DNA of 64,000 bases from Actinernus sp. WN-2022 (GCA_030867875.1 JAOWCC010000577.1:75697012-75761011); one strand, 5' to 3'. Positions 1 through 11,643 are shown, counted from the stretch's first letter. Notes: generated from the sequence alone by a model not told the origin. Program-made: numbers and translations.

Positions 1-1765
1 GAAAGACGCCGCTCTGTAGTGATGAGTTGACGATGCCCGTAATTATGGGTAATAGTTCATCGAGGCAGGCCTTCAATGTTTGTGAAGGAATAGGATCAGA
101 TGGACACGACTTTGAAGGTGAGTCATTAATAATTTTCCGTATAGTGTTCATAGATACGACGCTAAATTCACTCCATGAAGTACCACAAGGAGGGCCAACC
201 ATAACAGGCTTCTCAGATGTGTTGGTTGAGGTCAGGTTTCGTCGCAGTTTTGATATTTTTTCGACAAAAAAGGAGCTAAACTTTTCAACAAGTTCCTCGA
301 CCGAGTCGTGGGTAGGAAGAGGTGGTACTGGTTTAACGTGAAACATTCCATCGATAAGACGATAAAGATCCTTCTGGTCAGTGCTTTCGATCTTACACTT
401 GTAGTATTGAGTTTAATTTTTTTCCAGAAGAGTAGTATATCTGTGACATTGATCGCGGTAGATTTCTTTATGCACAACAAGACCAGAAGCCCGATAAGCC
501 CTTTCGCAGCGGCGTTTCTCTCGCTTGGCCACGCGAAGTTCTTCGGTGTACCAGGGTGCGTGGGGGCGAAGGGTTATTGAACGTGACACCATAGGCGCGT
601 GTCTATCCAAAATTTCAGACAATACATTATTATAGAGGTCCACAATCCGGCTAGTGTCCGTCAGGTCTGGATCACGTAACAGAGGAGAATTTAAGATGTC
701 TGATCTAAAAACATCCAAGTCTATGTCCCGTAGCCGACGCTGCTTAAAATGTGATCTAGTTGCCTTTGGTCTAGCAAAAACAACCTGACACATAACAGCA
801 CTGTGATCCGATGGTAAGTCCGATAATATAGTAAGCCCTGACAGTATACGATCACCTCGACGATCGATAATAAGGTCAAGAGTATGGCCTTTGCGATAAG
901 TGGAACCGATAACATTTTGCTTCAACCCGGCCGACTCCAGCAGATCCTTGAAGGCGGTAGTAGAAGGATCATCGGCACACTCCATGTGGAAGTTAAAATC
1001 TCCAGCAAGCAGCAAATGTCCCGGTGTTAGTGCAACAGTTTCTAGAAGAGTAGAGAAGTCACTGAAGAACTGTGTTGGAGTCGCACGATTTTTCTTGGAA
1101 GGCGGAGGTCTATAAACAATTACTAGTCTGAGAGAAGAGCTTCCATAGCTAATATTGAGATCCATATATTCCATAGAGGAAAACATTTGACAGTCATTCT
1201 TTACTACGCTGAAACCCTTACGTAGGAGAACACCAACACCACCTCCAGCCCTGTTTACCCTAGGGATATGATGGAAGTCAAAATCTTTAAGAGTATTCAG
1301 TATTTCAGCGATTGTGTTGTTTTCGCGGTAATCACCAACCGTCCAAGTTTCTGTGAAAGCCAGAATATCCAGATGCTTCGAAATTACGAAATCACAGATA
1401 GAAGCAGACTTCTTATTCACAGAGTGAGCATTCCAAATTGCGAAATTTATCCGTTGTTGCCATGTAGGTTCTTCACGCTTGACATAGCATAAATTATTCA
1501 AATTTGCTCTGCAAGATGAATAACAGCGATTATCCATATTCATTGAACGAGCGACGAGAACAGGGATTCTATTAAAATTAGAACATGATTTAAGTCCAAC
1601 AGGAGTATTAGGAGTCTTGAATATCTTCGAATCCCTCAGATTATAGAGAAGACTTTCAGGGATATCGAAGTTTCCTCGTAGACCGAATAATCGTTGTCTT
1701 GAATAGCTAATTTTGTCGTTCACTGGAGAATTTAAAACCAAGTTGTTATCTGTGGTAGGACATTC
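1..1765 (-). mobile_element. CR1/L2-like LINE, truncated by window edge
   Basis: Minus-strand non-LTR retrotransposon. Reading from 1765 down to 1 it gives a short N-terminal region, a complete APE-type endonuclease, a linker, and the region leading into the reverse transcriptase, which runs off the window. A frame change near 412 separates the endonuclease part from the downstream part. The LINE begins where the last transposase exon loses similarity to its family (about 1765), so it probably inserted in or next to that exon. Confidence 0.75.
413..1765 (-). CDS. LINE ORF2 protein, APE-type endonuclease domain (partial)
   Basis: The open frame runs from an ATG at 1903 to a stop at 413 (496 codons), but the first ~45 codons overlap the adjacent transposase exon and are probably not LINE sequence. 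The endonuclease/exonuclease/phosphatase fold is visible from its motifs in order: WNAHSVN, LAFTETW, GGGVGVLLRKG, YRPP, AGDFNFH (about residue 300), HTLDLII and SDHSAV (about residue 365). In APE LINEs this domain nicks target DNA to prime reverse transcription. The C-terminal ~100 residues are the basic linker before the RT. The frame breaks at 413 and the RT lead-in continues in another frame below 412. The element is therefore not intact, although this domain has no internal stop. Confidence 0.75.
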   Translation of the reverse strand, partial: ECPTTDNNLVLNSPVNDKISYSRQRLFGLRGNFDIPESLLYNLRDSKIFKTPNTPVGLKSCSNFNRIPVLVARSMNMDNRCYSSCRANLNNLCYVKREEPTWQQRINFAIWNAHSVNKKSASICDFVISKHLDILAFTETWTVGDYRENNTIAEILNTLKDFDFHHIPRVNRAGGGVGVLLRKGFSVVKNDCQMFSSMEYMDLNISYGSSSLRLVIVYRPPPSKKNRATPTQFFSDFSTLLETVALTPGHLLLAGDFNFHMECADDPSTTAFKDLLESAGLKQNVIGSTYRKGHTLDLIIDRRGDRILSGLTILSDLPSDHSAVMCQVVFARPKATRSHFKQRRLRDIDLDVFRSDILNSPLLRDPDLTDTSRIVDLYNNVLSEILDRHAPMVSRSITLRPHAPWYTEELRVAKREKRRCERAYRASGLVVHKEIYRDQCHRYTTLLEKN

Positions 1766-2051
1766 CTCCTTTCTCTCTGATAAGTTGGAACACTCTGTCT
1801 GAGTAGTGGATGGCACAATTGTCCAGTATGACGACTGAACGTCTTTCATTTTGTGCATAGGATCCAACATGTGGAATAACAAACTGCTCCATGGCAAACT
1901 CAAATTGGGCTTTATTGTAGGCTTCTACAATGGCATGAGAGGCTTTGACTCCATCCATTGCAATTGCAGCCGGTATGCTATACCTTGTACTCCTTGTGAA
2001 GTTGCCCTTTTGTGAAACCCTTGTTCCCTTCAGACTGTGGGCATACTTTCT
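1766..2051 (-). CDS. IS630/Tc1-mariner-like transposase gene, DDE exon (last visible)
   Basis: Fourth recognisable exon of a spliced minus-strand transposase gene. It starts after an AG acceptor at 2052-2053 in phase 0, beginning RKYAHSLKG, and continues through IPAAIAMDGVKA to VVILDNCAIHYSD, which holds the second catalytic Asp of the DDE_3 fold. Similarity stops after REKGG, where the CR1-like LINE begins, so the third catalytic residue and the C-terminus are missing. Family members cut and paste DNA, usually at TA. The exon is collinear and phase-compatible with those at 2885-3004 and 3080-3211. That supports a real intron-containing gene rather than a simple transposon copy. Confidence 0.7.
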
Positions 2052-2884
2052 CTAATAATTAAGAAAAAGAGAAATACTAGCATTTCAAAAATATAACTGG
2101 GGGGCTCGGCCATCCCACTTAGGGTGGGAACTGTCAGAACGGGTGCCAATATAAGAGGTCTTGCCAAAAAGCTATTAAGAAGCAAAGCTTGGTGTCCCAT
2201 CTTAGGGTATCCCTCTGTAAGGTGATTATTACATACCGGTACAGACTTTATTATTTGTGGTCATTTTTTGGGACCATGGCCAAGCACCCCTGTCAGTTCC
2301 CCCCCAATCACATGAAACCCAAGATCAATGAAAGTATCAATAATTGGTAAAATATTTCATGAAACATCAATTCTTGCTCGGCCCCCAGCGCAGGGGGATA
2401 AATAGGTGTCAACCAAAAGCGAGGGATTTTTGATTTTCTCAAAATAATAAAAAGATACAGTAATCGAGACCGACCGTAATTTTGCCATGTAATTTTTCCA
2501 TCGAGGTAGGAAAGGAAGGAAAAGGGCAGAGAGTCAACTGTAGTCCCTTTATAGTAACACAAGAGAAATGTACAGAAAGCACTATGTTCATCATTTCGCT
2601 TAGCTCCTTCGTCGTTTGAGTTGGTTTGTTAACACGCTATGTCAGTGCCAGACTGTTCTCTCCCTTTTTTTTTTTTACCGACCGACCGACCATTTTCAGA
2701 AAAGCTCAGCAATGAGAAACAGAAAATTGGAATGGTTGTACACGTATGCAGTGTGCAATCCGAGCTCGGACATGCGAGCGGCCTATATTTGAACCGCCGT
2801 ATTACAACTCGTGCGTTTGCATGTTGATGTAAATAAACTCCACAGCATGCTACTGATCAGTAGTTTGTCTGTATTTGTTATTAC
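2052..2884. other. Intron/intergenic stretch, no gene seen
   Basis: It lies between two transposase exons (minus strand), so it is at least partly intron. It holds a poly-T run and a short (GACC)n stretch near 2680. I see no coding signal on either strand. Confidence 0.5.
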
Positions 2885-3004
2885 CTGGAAAGTCCTGTCA
2901 TCCTTACTTGATTCGTCTATAAACAACAACTGATGCGTGTGGAATTGCGATATGAAGCGCCGAAACTCGGCTCGTCTCCTTTCATCCCGTTCCTTTGCTA
3001 TAAC
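2885..3004 (-). CDS. IS630/Tc1-mariner-like transposase gene, exon with first catalytic Asp
   Basis: A 40-codon exon on the minus strand. The acceptor AG is at 3005-3006 and the donor GT at 2883-2884 (CAG|GTAATA), both in phase 0. It encodes a basic helix (VIAKERDERRRAEF) followed by QLLFIDESSKDDRT. This is the strand carrying the first Asp of the DDE triad in IS630/Tc1-like transposases. It joins in frame to the 3080-3211 exon upstream and the 1766-2051 exon downstream. Confidence 0.72.
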
Positions 3005-3079
3005 CTGGAGCTAAGGCACAAATGACAGTATGTACATAAACCCAACTAAGATAACAACTGCGAAACTCTAGCAACCAAC

Positions 3080-3211
3080 CTTTTTGATAGAAAAAACAAT
3101 TTTCCGTAAGTACTGGCTAAGCGTAGGGATTGAATACACTCGCCCTGTCTCGAACTCGACCCAGTCACGTAACTCATCTAGGTATAGCTCACGAGCATTT
3201 CGCGCGCCAAT
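3080..3211 (-). CDS. IS630/Tc1-mariner-like transposase gene, HTH_33-like linker exon
   Basis: A 44-codon exon on the minus strand, with acceptor AG at 3212-3213 and donor GT at 3078-3079 (AAAAAG|GTTGG), both phase 0. It encodes ELYLDELRDWVEFETG followed by SIPTLSQYLRK. This is the winged-helix segment that precedes the catalytic domain in IS630-like transposases. Exon 1 (6725-6923) ends in phase 1, so at least one short exon between 3214 and 6722 was not identified. Confidence 0.7.
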
Positions 3212-5022
3212 CTAATCAAAATTTCAAGCATGTAACGCGGGCTCATTTTGTGAAGTAATTTATGCGTGCGCTATTATTTGAATCTTTATTTTCGTGGTCA
3301 AAGCGGTTTGTAGTGATATATCGAGTTTTTCTTTACGAAATAAAGGTAAAATGTGTGATCTGTCAAACATTAATTAGCTCTAGGTTCATACATTTAACAA
3401 CGTTTCCTGTCGAGGAGCTTTACTTGGCGATGTTTAGTTGTTTCGATCGCTCGGAAATAATCTTAGACTTCAGTCATTTCGTCGATTATCTCGGTCAGTA
3501 AAACGCAAATTGTAGGGCTAAGGTAACCGAGTTTTGGTGCAAGGAGAAGTGTACGGGAGGAGATGGCTACGGAACGCAGGTTGAGGAGATGTCATCTTGC
3601 AATTGTTACCAATATGTCGGCAGCAGTTGAAGTGGTCGTCATTTATACCTCCAGAAAAAGTGGTGATTTTTAGTCGTCTTGATGTATTTGTAGATCTGGT
3701 ACAGTGGTTGTTATAAAACAAGTACAGCATTATATATCTTGATTGTGTTGGGAAAGAAATGGTAAATATTCTAACCCTGACTCTTCATATTTTGTCTAAA
3801 GATACTCTTGGAAAACATATCACAAACTGTTACACAAAAGCAATGAAAGGTTTGGAGTAGTTGTGTTTTTGGAAAAGAGAAATGATTTTATGAAAGCCTC
3901 AAACATATTTCATTCAAAAGGTTCCATGAAAATTAATTGTAACTAAATTTTTGAGAATAACTGATATTAAAGAAGTTATTTCAAAGACAGATGTAGCTAT
4001 AAAATTTAACCGACTTCGAAAGAACTTCAGTTTAAATGACAAGGGTGCTTGTACTGATATATCCCAAATAACAGCCATCAACATTTGAGTTTAGTAATTT
4101 GTGGTGACAAAGGCATTTACATCAACAAAACTTCTCCTACAGTTTAATAATACAAAGAAACACCAGTCTATAAATAGAGCTATAAAATACTGGGAACTTT
4201 TGAAGGACTTCTTGTCCTATAATTAAACTTCCATGCCCCACTCCCTAGCCAGCAACTGCTAATATAAGCAAAATTAGTACAAGAAAGCCCTCAAGACCTG
4301 TAGAAATAAAACCAAAAACTACCTTAAATGCATCTAGATTCAAACAATAAAATTCAAAGACTTTTGTGCAAGTATTGCAAACAGATCTTGAGACCAACAA
4401 CACAATCTGAATCAACTGAATATTTTTGTTGTCAGCAAATGCTGTTTTAGTGGAGACTATAGCCCAGCTACTTGGTCTCACTTGGCTATCAGATGTGCCT
4501 TAATGCTCCTCTAATTATTCAAAAATATCAAAATAAGAATGTACCTGAACAAAAGCTTGAAACTCTAATGGCAAGAACAAATGAAGTTTAAACAGAGTTA
4601 TAGTTGCAAGAATCCAGCTCTATTCCACCTCTTTTTCTTGTTAGAGATAAATGAGATGCAGACTTTGATTAGCCATTATAGTTGTTTCAAGGCTTATTAA
4701 ACTTAAGTGTTTTTTAATCCTGTTCACAGGGTCACATAGCTCTAATGGCCTAGGTCTAAATAATTGAATGCAGTTGGTGTATATGCCACCATTCAAGAAA
4801 AAGAAGCTCAGATGTCACTATAAACTGCTCAGTAGCAGTACATGTAGCTTCACAGCAATCCCAGTGCCAAATCTAAAGAAAACAGAGGAAATGTTCCAAA
4901 TGCAGCAACTTAAGTCATCTTTTGAAGTGTAAACAAGCCAATGCTTCCTTTAAAAAAAATTGTATTGCTTAAAGAATAGCAAAATATAAAAATACATACA
5001 AAGACTGTACTACTGATGTTAA

Positions 5023-5160
5023 AGTGATTTTCATAAACCTGTGAAACAATTATTGCTTGTTAACATCTAATGGTCAAATATACACAAAATAAAACAATAG
5101 AATTAGCATTTAATTGCACTAAATATTCTATTCCTGTTTCACAGGTTTATGAAAATCACT
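5023..5160. repeat. Fold-back repeat with 26-bp inverted ends
   Basis: AGTGATTTTCATAAACCTGT begins the left arm (5023-5048), and its exact reverse complement closes the repeat at 5135-5160. The two arms enclose about 86 bp of AT-rich DNA. It is a MITE-like structure whose superfamily I cannot assign. Confidence 0.7.
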
Positions 5161-5323
5161 CTATAATACTCAGATATTGTTAAGAATACTCAATACTCGG
5201 ATAAAACAATTATAGCTGAATTTTGTTTGAATCTTTTCATTTTCATATCAACATACATGATATGTGCATGTTGCCCAAGAGCATGCAGATGTACAAATTG
5301 TCAGGTTCATGCGGCGAAATCTA

Positions 5324-5423
5324 CCCTGCGAGCAGAGGTTTCTCATCTCTTTGCCTGTCCCGCCGCCGAAAGAAAGGGAAAGGACAGCAATGGCAAAGAG
5401 ATGTGAAACCTCTGCTCGCAGGG
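5324..5423. mobile_element. 100-bp TA-flanked palindromic MITE
   Basis: The arms are about 32 bp, start CCCTGCGAGCAGAGGTTT and differ at one position. The element is flanked by TA on both sides (5322-5323 and 5424-5425). TA flanks with perfect inverted ends suggest a Tc1/mariner-type non-autonomous element. Confidence 0.7.
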
Positions 5424-6724
5424 TAAGCGAAATCAAATCATAAAAAAATTGGCACGCCAAATAGTAAGAATGTGTTGTTTAGCTTTCAACAAAATTAATG
5501 AATGAGACAGACAAAATAAATAATCAAACTATAAACACTAAATATCACAATCAGCGCAGCTACCAAAATTAAGTAATATTTACAATGTCTGTGGCATAAA
5601 TCGCGCGTGTAAAACTCATAAACACAAGCAAATGATAATTTGCATATTACAGAATTTAAAAGAAACTAACATGATATGGAGAGGGCCTCATACCTGTTCA
5701 GAAATGATGAAATATTCTGGTGTTAGCCATCAGCAACGACAATCCGACTACAACAATGTTGCCCAGTGTGTAAAGTAAAATATATTTTTACATATGTTAA
5801 AATGGTTCTCCTTACAGTTTTCCTTCCACAAAGCCACAATATAGTGACATTTATAGTACAATGCTAAAGTTGTTAATAACAAAATTCGGTCGATTTAAAT
5901 TCCAGTGTGAAGCAGTCTCTAAAGAACGTTACCAAAACTGAATAGCTTTCAGTTTTGTCTCGCAACTCTTCCTCAAGCTGTCCATCGTATTGCCTGTGAA
6001 ATCGAAACACTTTCTAGCCAGAACTTCGACTTGGATACTCCGTTGTATTGAAAACGCCTGAAAATGAAGTACCTTTCATCACAGAAGTTTTAATCCAGAA
6101 AAAGGTTATCTTCTCCATCAGATCAGAAAAGAGTCCCAACTTCATCTGATTCCTCTGAAGAATGGTGAGAGAATACGAAATTCTGACAGTGGTTCTTCTT
6201 GTAGTTCAGTTGTTATTCGAAAGTCAAAATATCCCGTGTTAGTTCATGTTAATTTCGACGTTAACCTTCGTGACAACTTTTCGTTGCAAATAACCAACTC
6301 AGTTAAGGCTATGAAGATACGATAAATGTGGCTAAAGTAGGTTGAAAGTGTGATACAAACTTCGCCAGTGACAGTTAACTTTCTCCTCCTTTTGATCGCG
6401 CACATGCGACGAACACAATCCAGACGTTGCACGAACGCTCTGCGAACAATTATATCCGCTGGGGATGGTGATGGAATCGAATATCTAATGCGCATGCGTA
6501 TACACTAGACATAACTTCCAAAGGCCATATTTATGGCGGGCTCACATTGAAGATTAGTTTGTGAAGGAGCCATGCTAGCGAATTGCTCGTGAGCTCTGGA
6601 CGCCGTTGCAATAACTTACGAATCAGTAGGATATCTCTGCCTGTCGTAACATGAAAACAGGGATTTTATTTGCATATTTACATGTAATAGCAACTGCATA
6701 AGCAAACTGTCAAGCGAAAGTTAC

Positions 6725-6923
6725 CATCTATAATGCGGGGCCTTCCTCTTCGTAGTCCAGTGTTGTCATCGACTCCTTTGGTCTCTCGGTATACTTTCAG
6801 AACTTTATGTACATACGATCTTCCAACACATAGTATATTGGCGATATCTTCCATTGAAATGTGATGAATCACATGCAAAAATACTACCCTCCAGCGAAGT
6901 GATGTTCCGTACGAACGAACCAT
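6725..6923 (-). CDS. IS630/Tc1-mariner-like transposase gene, exon 1 (HTH)
   Basis: It starts at ATG 6921-6923 (MVRSYGTSLRWRVVFLH) and encodes a helix-turn-helix with SMEDIANILCVGRSYVHKVL, followed by the basic hinge GLRRGRPRIIDG. This is the usual N-terminal DNA-binding layout of IS630-like transposases. The open frame continues to 6678, but a donor (GATG|GTAACT, GT at 6723-6724) and loss of family similarity mark the exon end in phase 1. It is the 5' end of the gene whose later exons lie at 3211-1766. The gene spans about 5 kb because repeats fill its introns. Confidence 0.65.
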
Positions 6924-7009
6924 TTTGAAAGATGCGGGAGAACTTTCAAAACATGGCGCCTTTCACGCTCGTCGACGTTCGGGATTTAGTCGGCACGTGC
7001 ACGTAGGTT

Positions 7010-7408
7010 TTGATTGACGGACGGCAAAACCCCAACTTGTCATTAGTCGTGGTGTTCGAAGTTCGCATGATTACGAAAATCGCTGTAAAGTGTTCCAATG
7101 AAAAAGAACACATTGATAGAGCCCATCGTGTCGGCAGGCCAGGGGAAGATCAACCCAGACCTATGATCGTTAAGTTTATGTCATACGAACATAAAGCTCG
7201 TATAATGAAAGGAAAGAGAAATTTGCGGGGGAAAAGGCTATATGTTAATGAAGATTTAACAGCAGCAAACAAAACGCTCTTCGACACAATTCGTAAAGAA
7301 CAACAGACCTCAAGGTCTGGACCAGTGATGGAGATTCTCATCAAATTGGCTGATCAAAAAATTGTTCGTATCAAAAGCATGGAAGATATGTTACACCACA
7401 GACTTTAA
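7010..7408 (+). pseudogene. LINE ORF1 protein, C-terminal fragment
   Basis: About 130 codons, of which roughly 100 look like the ORF1p of CR1-type LINEs: IDRAHRVGRPGEDQPRPMIV, then FMSYEHKARIMK and LYVNEDLTAANKTL. The family protein binds RNA and acts as a chaperone. The N-terminal coiled coil expected upstream is absent, because exon 1 of the transposase gene (minus) ends only ~90 bp away. The fragment is 5' truncated. It lies just before the ORF2 remains and belongs to the same element. Confidence 0.55.
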
Positions 7409-7664
7409 ATAGTTTCCTTCTGCCCCGTCTTACACCTGAACGTGTTAAACATCCAAACTTTAATCTGTTTTCTGATGTTATTTTTCGTACTTGTTTTCTC
7501 TACTTAGGTATTAACTTAGCGTTCTATTGGGCGGCTATTGGGACTTTTAATCGGCTCAGAATTTCAATCTCTAACTTCGTTATTAGTATATCATGGTTAA
7601 GTATATTTTTTTGCCCGGTCTGTTTATGTGCTTCTTAATATTTCATTTGCTCCTCATAATTTCT

Positions 7665-7691
7665 GGAAATATTGAACTGAATCCCGGGCCT
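7665..7691 (+). other. 2A-like peptide motif in LINE ORF2 leader
   Basis: Translates as GNIELNPGP directly after a hydrophobic stretch (LLLIIS) at the start of the ORF2 region. It matches the D(V/I)ExNPGP ribosome-skipping consensus except that the first Asp is Asn. The open frame stops soon after, at 7726-7728. Confidence 0.55.
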
Positions 7692-7730
7692 TGCTTATCG
7701 TCTTTGTTAGGTCATTTAAACGCTTGAAGT

Positions 7731-10133
7731 TTGAGTATGGAAGATAAATTTGATAAACTTTCTTTCCTAGTTTATGAAAATAAGTTTGACATATTTGCAT
7801 TTACTGAAACATGGCTTGACGCTAGTGTTCCTAACGATTCAATTGTTATTCCGGGATTCAGTTTACCTTTTCGCTTGGATAGACATAGACACGGGGGAGG
7901 CGTTGCCTTATATTGATCTGAATCGCTTATTGTTAAACGTAGATATGATCTTGAAAGAGCCGGGCTTGAATTATTATGGGTCGAGATAAAGCTTGTTATT
8001 CGCAATATGTTATGCGGCGTCTGCTACAGACCTCCTACAAATGATAGTCAGTATATTTAATATTTCTTTGAGAATTTACAACACATTTTTGACCAAGTGC
8101 GTAGGTTGCATAACCATGAGCTAATTGTATTGCGATTTTAATGCAAATATCCTTTAGATAGTTGCGATTTAGGTGTTCGTCTTTACAGTTGGCTTGACAC
8201 AAACAATCTATTTCAATTAATTACGGATCCTACAAGAGTAACTGAAAATGGCTCTACGTTTTTAGATCTACTTAATTCTGACTCACCTGCTTATTTTGTT
8301 AATTCTGAATCACTGAGCCCACCGTCAACACCAAAATAACGTGCTTTTACTCGACTGATTTGGAATTTTAATTCTGTTGTTCCTAATGATTTGGTTACTG
8401 AATTAGGAGGCCAACTCCAATGAAAATATCAATATCGTTTATGAAAATTGGTTTAATCAGTTTCAAAATATAGTCGAAAAACATATTCCATGTGTTAAAG
8501 ATAAACCATGGATGACCAGCGAGATCCGCAGAGAAATACGGAAAAGATGAATATTACTAAAGCGTCTACGTAAATGCAATACGCACGCAGCGTGGATGCT
8601 TTACAAACAACAATGTAATCACACAACATCATTAATAAGGATCTTAAAGAAGAGGTATTTTGATAAGGTTAATGAAATACTTACCGATCCTACTACGTGT
8701 ACTAAAAAGTGGTAGGTATTGTTAAATCTTTTTTGTAACGACAAATCAATATCTTCTATTCCGGCAATCATTGAAAATAATGAAACTATTTACGATTCTC
8801 AAACAAAGGCTTTTATTTTTAATGAACATTTTGTTAAACAGGGGATCAGTCATACTTCCTCCAATGGATTATTTTCAAACTGCTTTTTTTTCTTTCACGC
8901 TTAGAAGCTACTGAAGAGGAAGTACTCGGCCTACTAAGACTTGTGGACATTTCCAAAGCTTGCGGTCATGATGGTGTTGGTAACAAGATCATAAGATTAT
9001 GTGCTGATGGACTATATAAATCGTTTACTAGCCTAATCAATAAATCGCTTAGTCACGGTAATTTTCCAAATCAATGGAAACTTGCAAACGTAATTCCACT
9101 TTTCAAGAAGGACGACCAGCAAAGTAAATTGAATTACCGCACCGTTTCGTTACTTTCAAGTCTCTCTAAGATAATTGATAAAGTCGTATTTATTCGTTTG
9201 TACAATTTTTTAATAAGAATAGGTTTTTTGTATCCCTTTCAGGCTGGCTTTCGTCCAGGAGATTCTACAATTAACCAGCTTATTTATATTGTGCATCAAA
9301 TTTATGACTCATTGGTAAAGGGGTTTGATACAAGAATGATTTCCCTCGATATTAGCAAAGCCCTTGATAGAGTATGGCACGATGGACTTCTGCACAAATT
9401 AAAGTCATTAGGTGTTCGGGACCCTCTTTTAAGCTGGATAGCAAGTTATTTATCTGGAAGGAAACGAGTAATAATTTAAGGACAAAGAAGTGATTGGCTA
9501 GAAATAAGAGCAGGAGTACCCCAAGGATCTGTTCTTGGTCCCTTGCTTTTTTTGATTTATATAAACGACCTTAACCAATAAAATATCATCAAACTGTTTC
9601 TTGTTTGCAGACGATACATCATTACTTAAAATAGTTGATAATTCCCTGCTGCAATCAGCTGAAGAATTGTCGGCTGACTTAATATTATGGATTGGTCAAA
9701 TAGCTGGTCAGTTACTATGAATTCTACCAAGACTAGGAGTATTACGTTTACCACTAAGATAAACAAACTAATGCACCCGCCCCTTATTTTAGGAAATGGT
9801 ATTATAAACGAAGTTGATAATCATACTCATTTAGGGCTAACACTATCTAGTAATTTATCTTGGAGAAATTATATTTTACGCATTCACCAAAAAGCTTCTA
9901 AACGTTTAAAGCTACTCAAACGTATTAAGTATAAAGTAAACAGATCAACTCTTATTGTTCTTTACAAAAGCCTTGTTCGACCAATTATGGAATATGATGA
10001 TTGCGTCTGGGATGGATGCACTAAAAATGAAAGCGATCTTCTAGAAAATGTACAATATGAAGCTGCCAGATTGGTAACTGGAGTTATGAAAGGAACCAGC
10101 AGAGGTAGACTTTTGCATGAATTAGGATGGTAA
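7731..10133 (+). pseudogene. LINE ORF2: endonuclease plus reverse transcriptase, broken
   Basis: The endonuclease part begins at MEDKFDKLSFL and shows FDIFAFTETWLD, HGGGVALY (followed by a TGA at 7914-7916), CYRPPT and TFLDLL, with more stops. The RT part is best in 8943-9479: KLANVIPLFKKD, the palm segment MISLDISKALDRVWHDGLL with its catalytic Asp, then [20 protein letters not shown] (near 9510) and LFADDTSLL (near 9600) with the FADD catalytic pair. The 9687-10133 part is the C-terminal 'SLVRPIMEY ... ARLVTG' domain. In life it nicks DNA and copies its RNA. Here it has at least four breaks. Confidence 0.78.
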
Positions 10134-10499
10134 GATTTGAAAACAAGCAGACAGATGCATAAATTAGTTCTACTCTGTAAGATAGTTAACGATCTCACAC
10201 CTTACTGTTTGTATAAGTTGCTCCTTTAAAAGTTAATGAACAAACGAGACTTTCGCTTAGATACGGTGAAAGTTATACTCTGCCAACTAGTCGAACTGAG
10301 AGACGTCCAAATCTTTCTAATGGAGTCAAATCGTTTTTTTCTGATTTGTCCTTGGAACTCGATTTCTGTTTTGTTATTTTCTAGCCTATTAATCTTTTTG
10401 TGTTGTTTCAATTTAAGTCTTGTTATGTTCATGTATGTATGTAGCTTGGTTCCTCCTTTCGTTATTATTAGTAAATAAATGTGGTGTAAGCTCCCTAGA

Positions 10500-11371
10500 T
10501 GAGCTCCTGCTCCTGGAGCAAACACAAAGAATATATTTGTTTAAAAAAACAATATTTCGTACTGAGTGGTTTCATTGCTAGACTTTTATAAACGACGAGG
10601 TAAAACAACACTTAAGAGTTCAATGTCATGAAATAAACTTTTAAAGGTAATCTACATGTATATGCTTCTTCTTGTTTATTTATCAATTTCCAAAACCTTT
10701 GCAATGTTTTGCTCTATTGTATTTGTAGAGGTGTTAGATTTAACGGATTTGTAGGCAAACAGGATGGGGAGTAAATAACAAAAAAGATTTGAATGGAATG
10801 AATATGAATGAAATAAGGTTTCAAATAAATTGGTTAAAAAAGTTAACGTTTTCCCATAAAGAGGCTTTGGTAATCTTTTAACAATATTTAGGGCAAACAA
10901 TGTTGCAACAAGATAGAGAGTTGCACGGTCTTTGCGGGAGGAAATTCAATTTGCAGAAGGCGTTTCAGGCTCCTCCTAATTTGCCAAGTCTTAATTCGGG
11001 CCAAACTACCTAAACGTTTCAGTTTTATCACTTACATTAAAAATTAAGGCTCGTAAGGGTATCTAAGTAATTTAATTCCTCTGTTTGTAAATGGAGTCGT
11101 AATCTACGGCTCTTCGAGATTTGTTATATTGTTTTTCTGTGCAATTGTAATAAAAGGGCGTTTTGCCCGGCGCATGGCAATTAGCACACGTATTATCTAA
11201 CGAAAACAATACAGATTTTAATTGGTTATCGATCAAAAACTCAGCATTTATCGATCAGCAAAGGGTATAAAATGCCTATTGCCTTGATCACTGAAGCACT
11301 CTTGAATCACTTTATGAATCACTCTATACGACGTACTCAAGCGCTCGACATTTGTCAAAAATATTGTAAAG
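10500..11371. other. Intergenic, upstream of the BEN gene
   Basis: AT-rich DNA with no coding signal. The last ~120 bp contain TATAAAATGC (near 11268) and may form the promoter of the BEN-domain gene. This is a positional inference. Confidence 0.35.
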
Positions 11372-11530
11372 ATGGCTAGTTTGCGACAGCTTCTGAAAGT
11401 TCCTTGCCGTACAACCTTCTATTTTCCTGAGGATAGGCTAACCGACTAAATGGATAGCAGTAAAAGTATATATTCGATGGGTAACATCAAAGTTGGCAAC
11501 CTTGTTAAAGTGCTTTGGAAAAGAGAACAA
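11372..11530 (+). CDS. BEN gene exon 1
   Basis: ATG at 11372 gives MASLRQLLKVPCRTTFYFPE, then an in-frame TAA at 11447-11449 immediately followed by a second ATG (MDSSKSIYSMGNIKVGNLVK). The donor is CAA|GTGAGA in phase 0. Either the TAA breaks the gene or the second ATG is the true start. Confidence 0.5.
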
Positions 11531-11643
11531 GTGAGAACAAGTTTTTAGGACGTTAGTGTGCCCATGTATTCTAAAAGATACTGCTGTTTTATCAATGTCC
11601 TAACGCACAATTTACTTTTATGTTACCCTCTACATGTTTCTAG

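Larger units (their letters stand above)
3212..6724. other. Long intron region of the transposase gene with two palindromic repeats
   Basis: No convincing exon was found in this AT-rich stretch, although one short exon is expected from intron phases. It contains the two palindromic repeats annotated at 5023-5160 and 5324-5423. Scattered short ORFs (for example 4245-4481 minus) show no family features. Confidence 0.4.
6990..10480 (+). mobile_element. CR1-like LINE, nearly full length but decayed
   Basis: In plus-strand order it holds an ORF1 C-terminal part (7010-7408), a hydrophobic leader ending in a 2A-like motif (7665-7691), the APE endonuclease (from 7731), and an RT with its C-terminal region (8719-10133). 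A 3' UTR runs to about 10480. Several stops and frameshifts make it inactive. Its ends are approximate because I found no target duplication. Confidence 0.75.
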
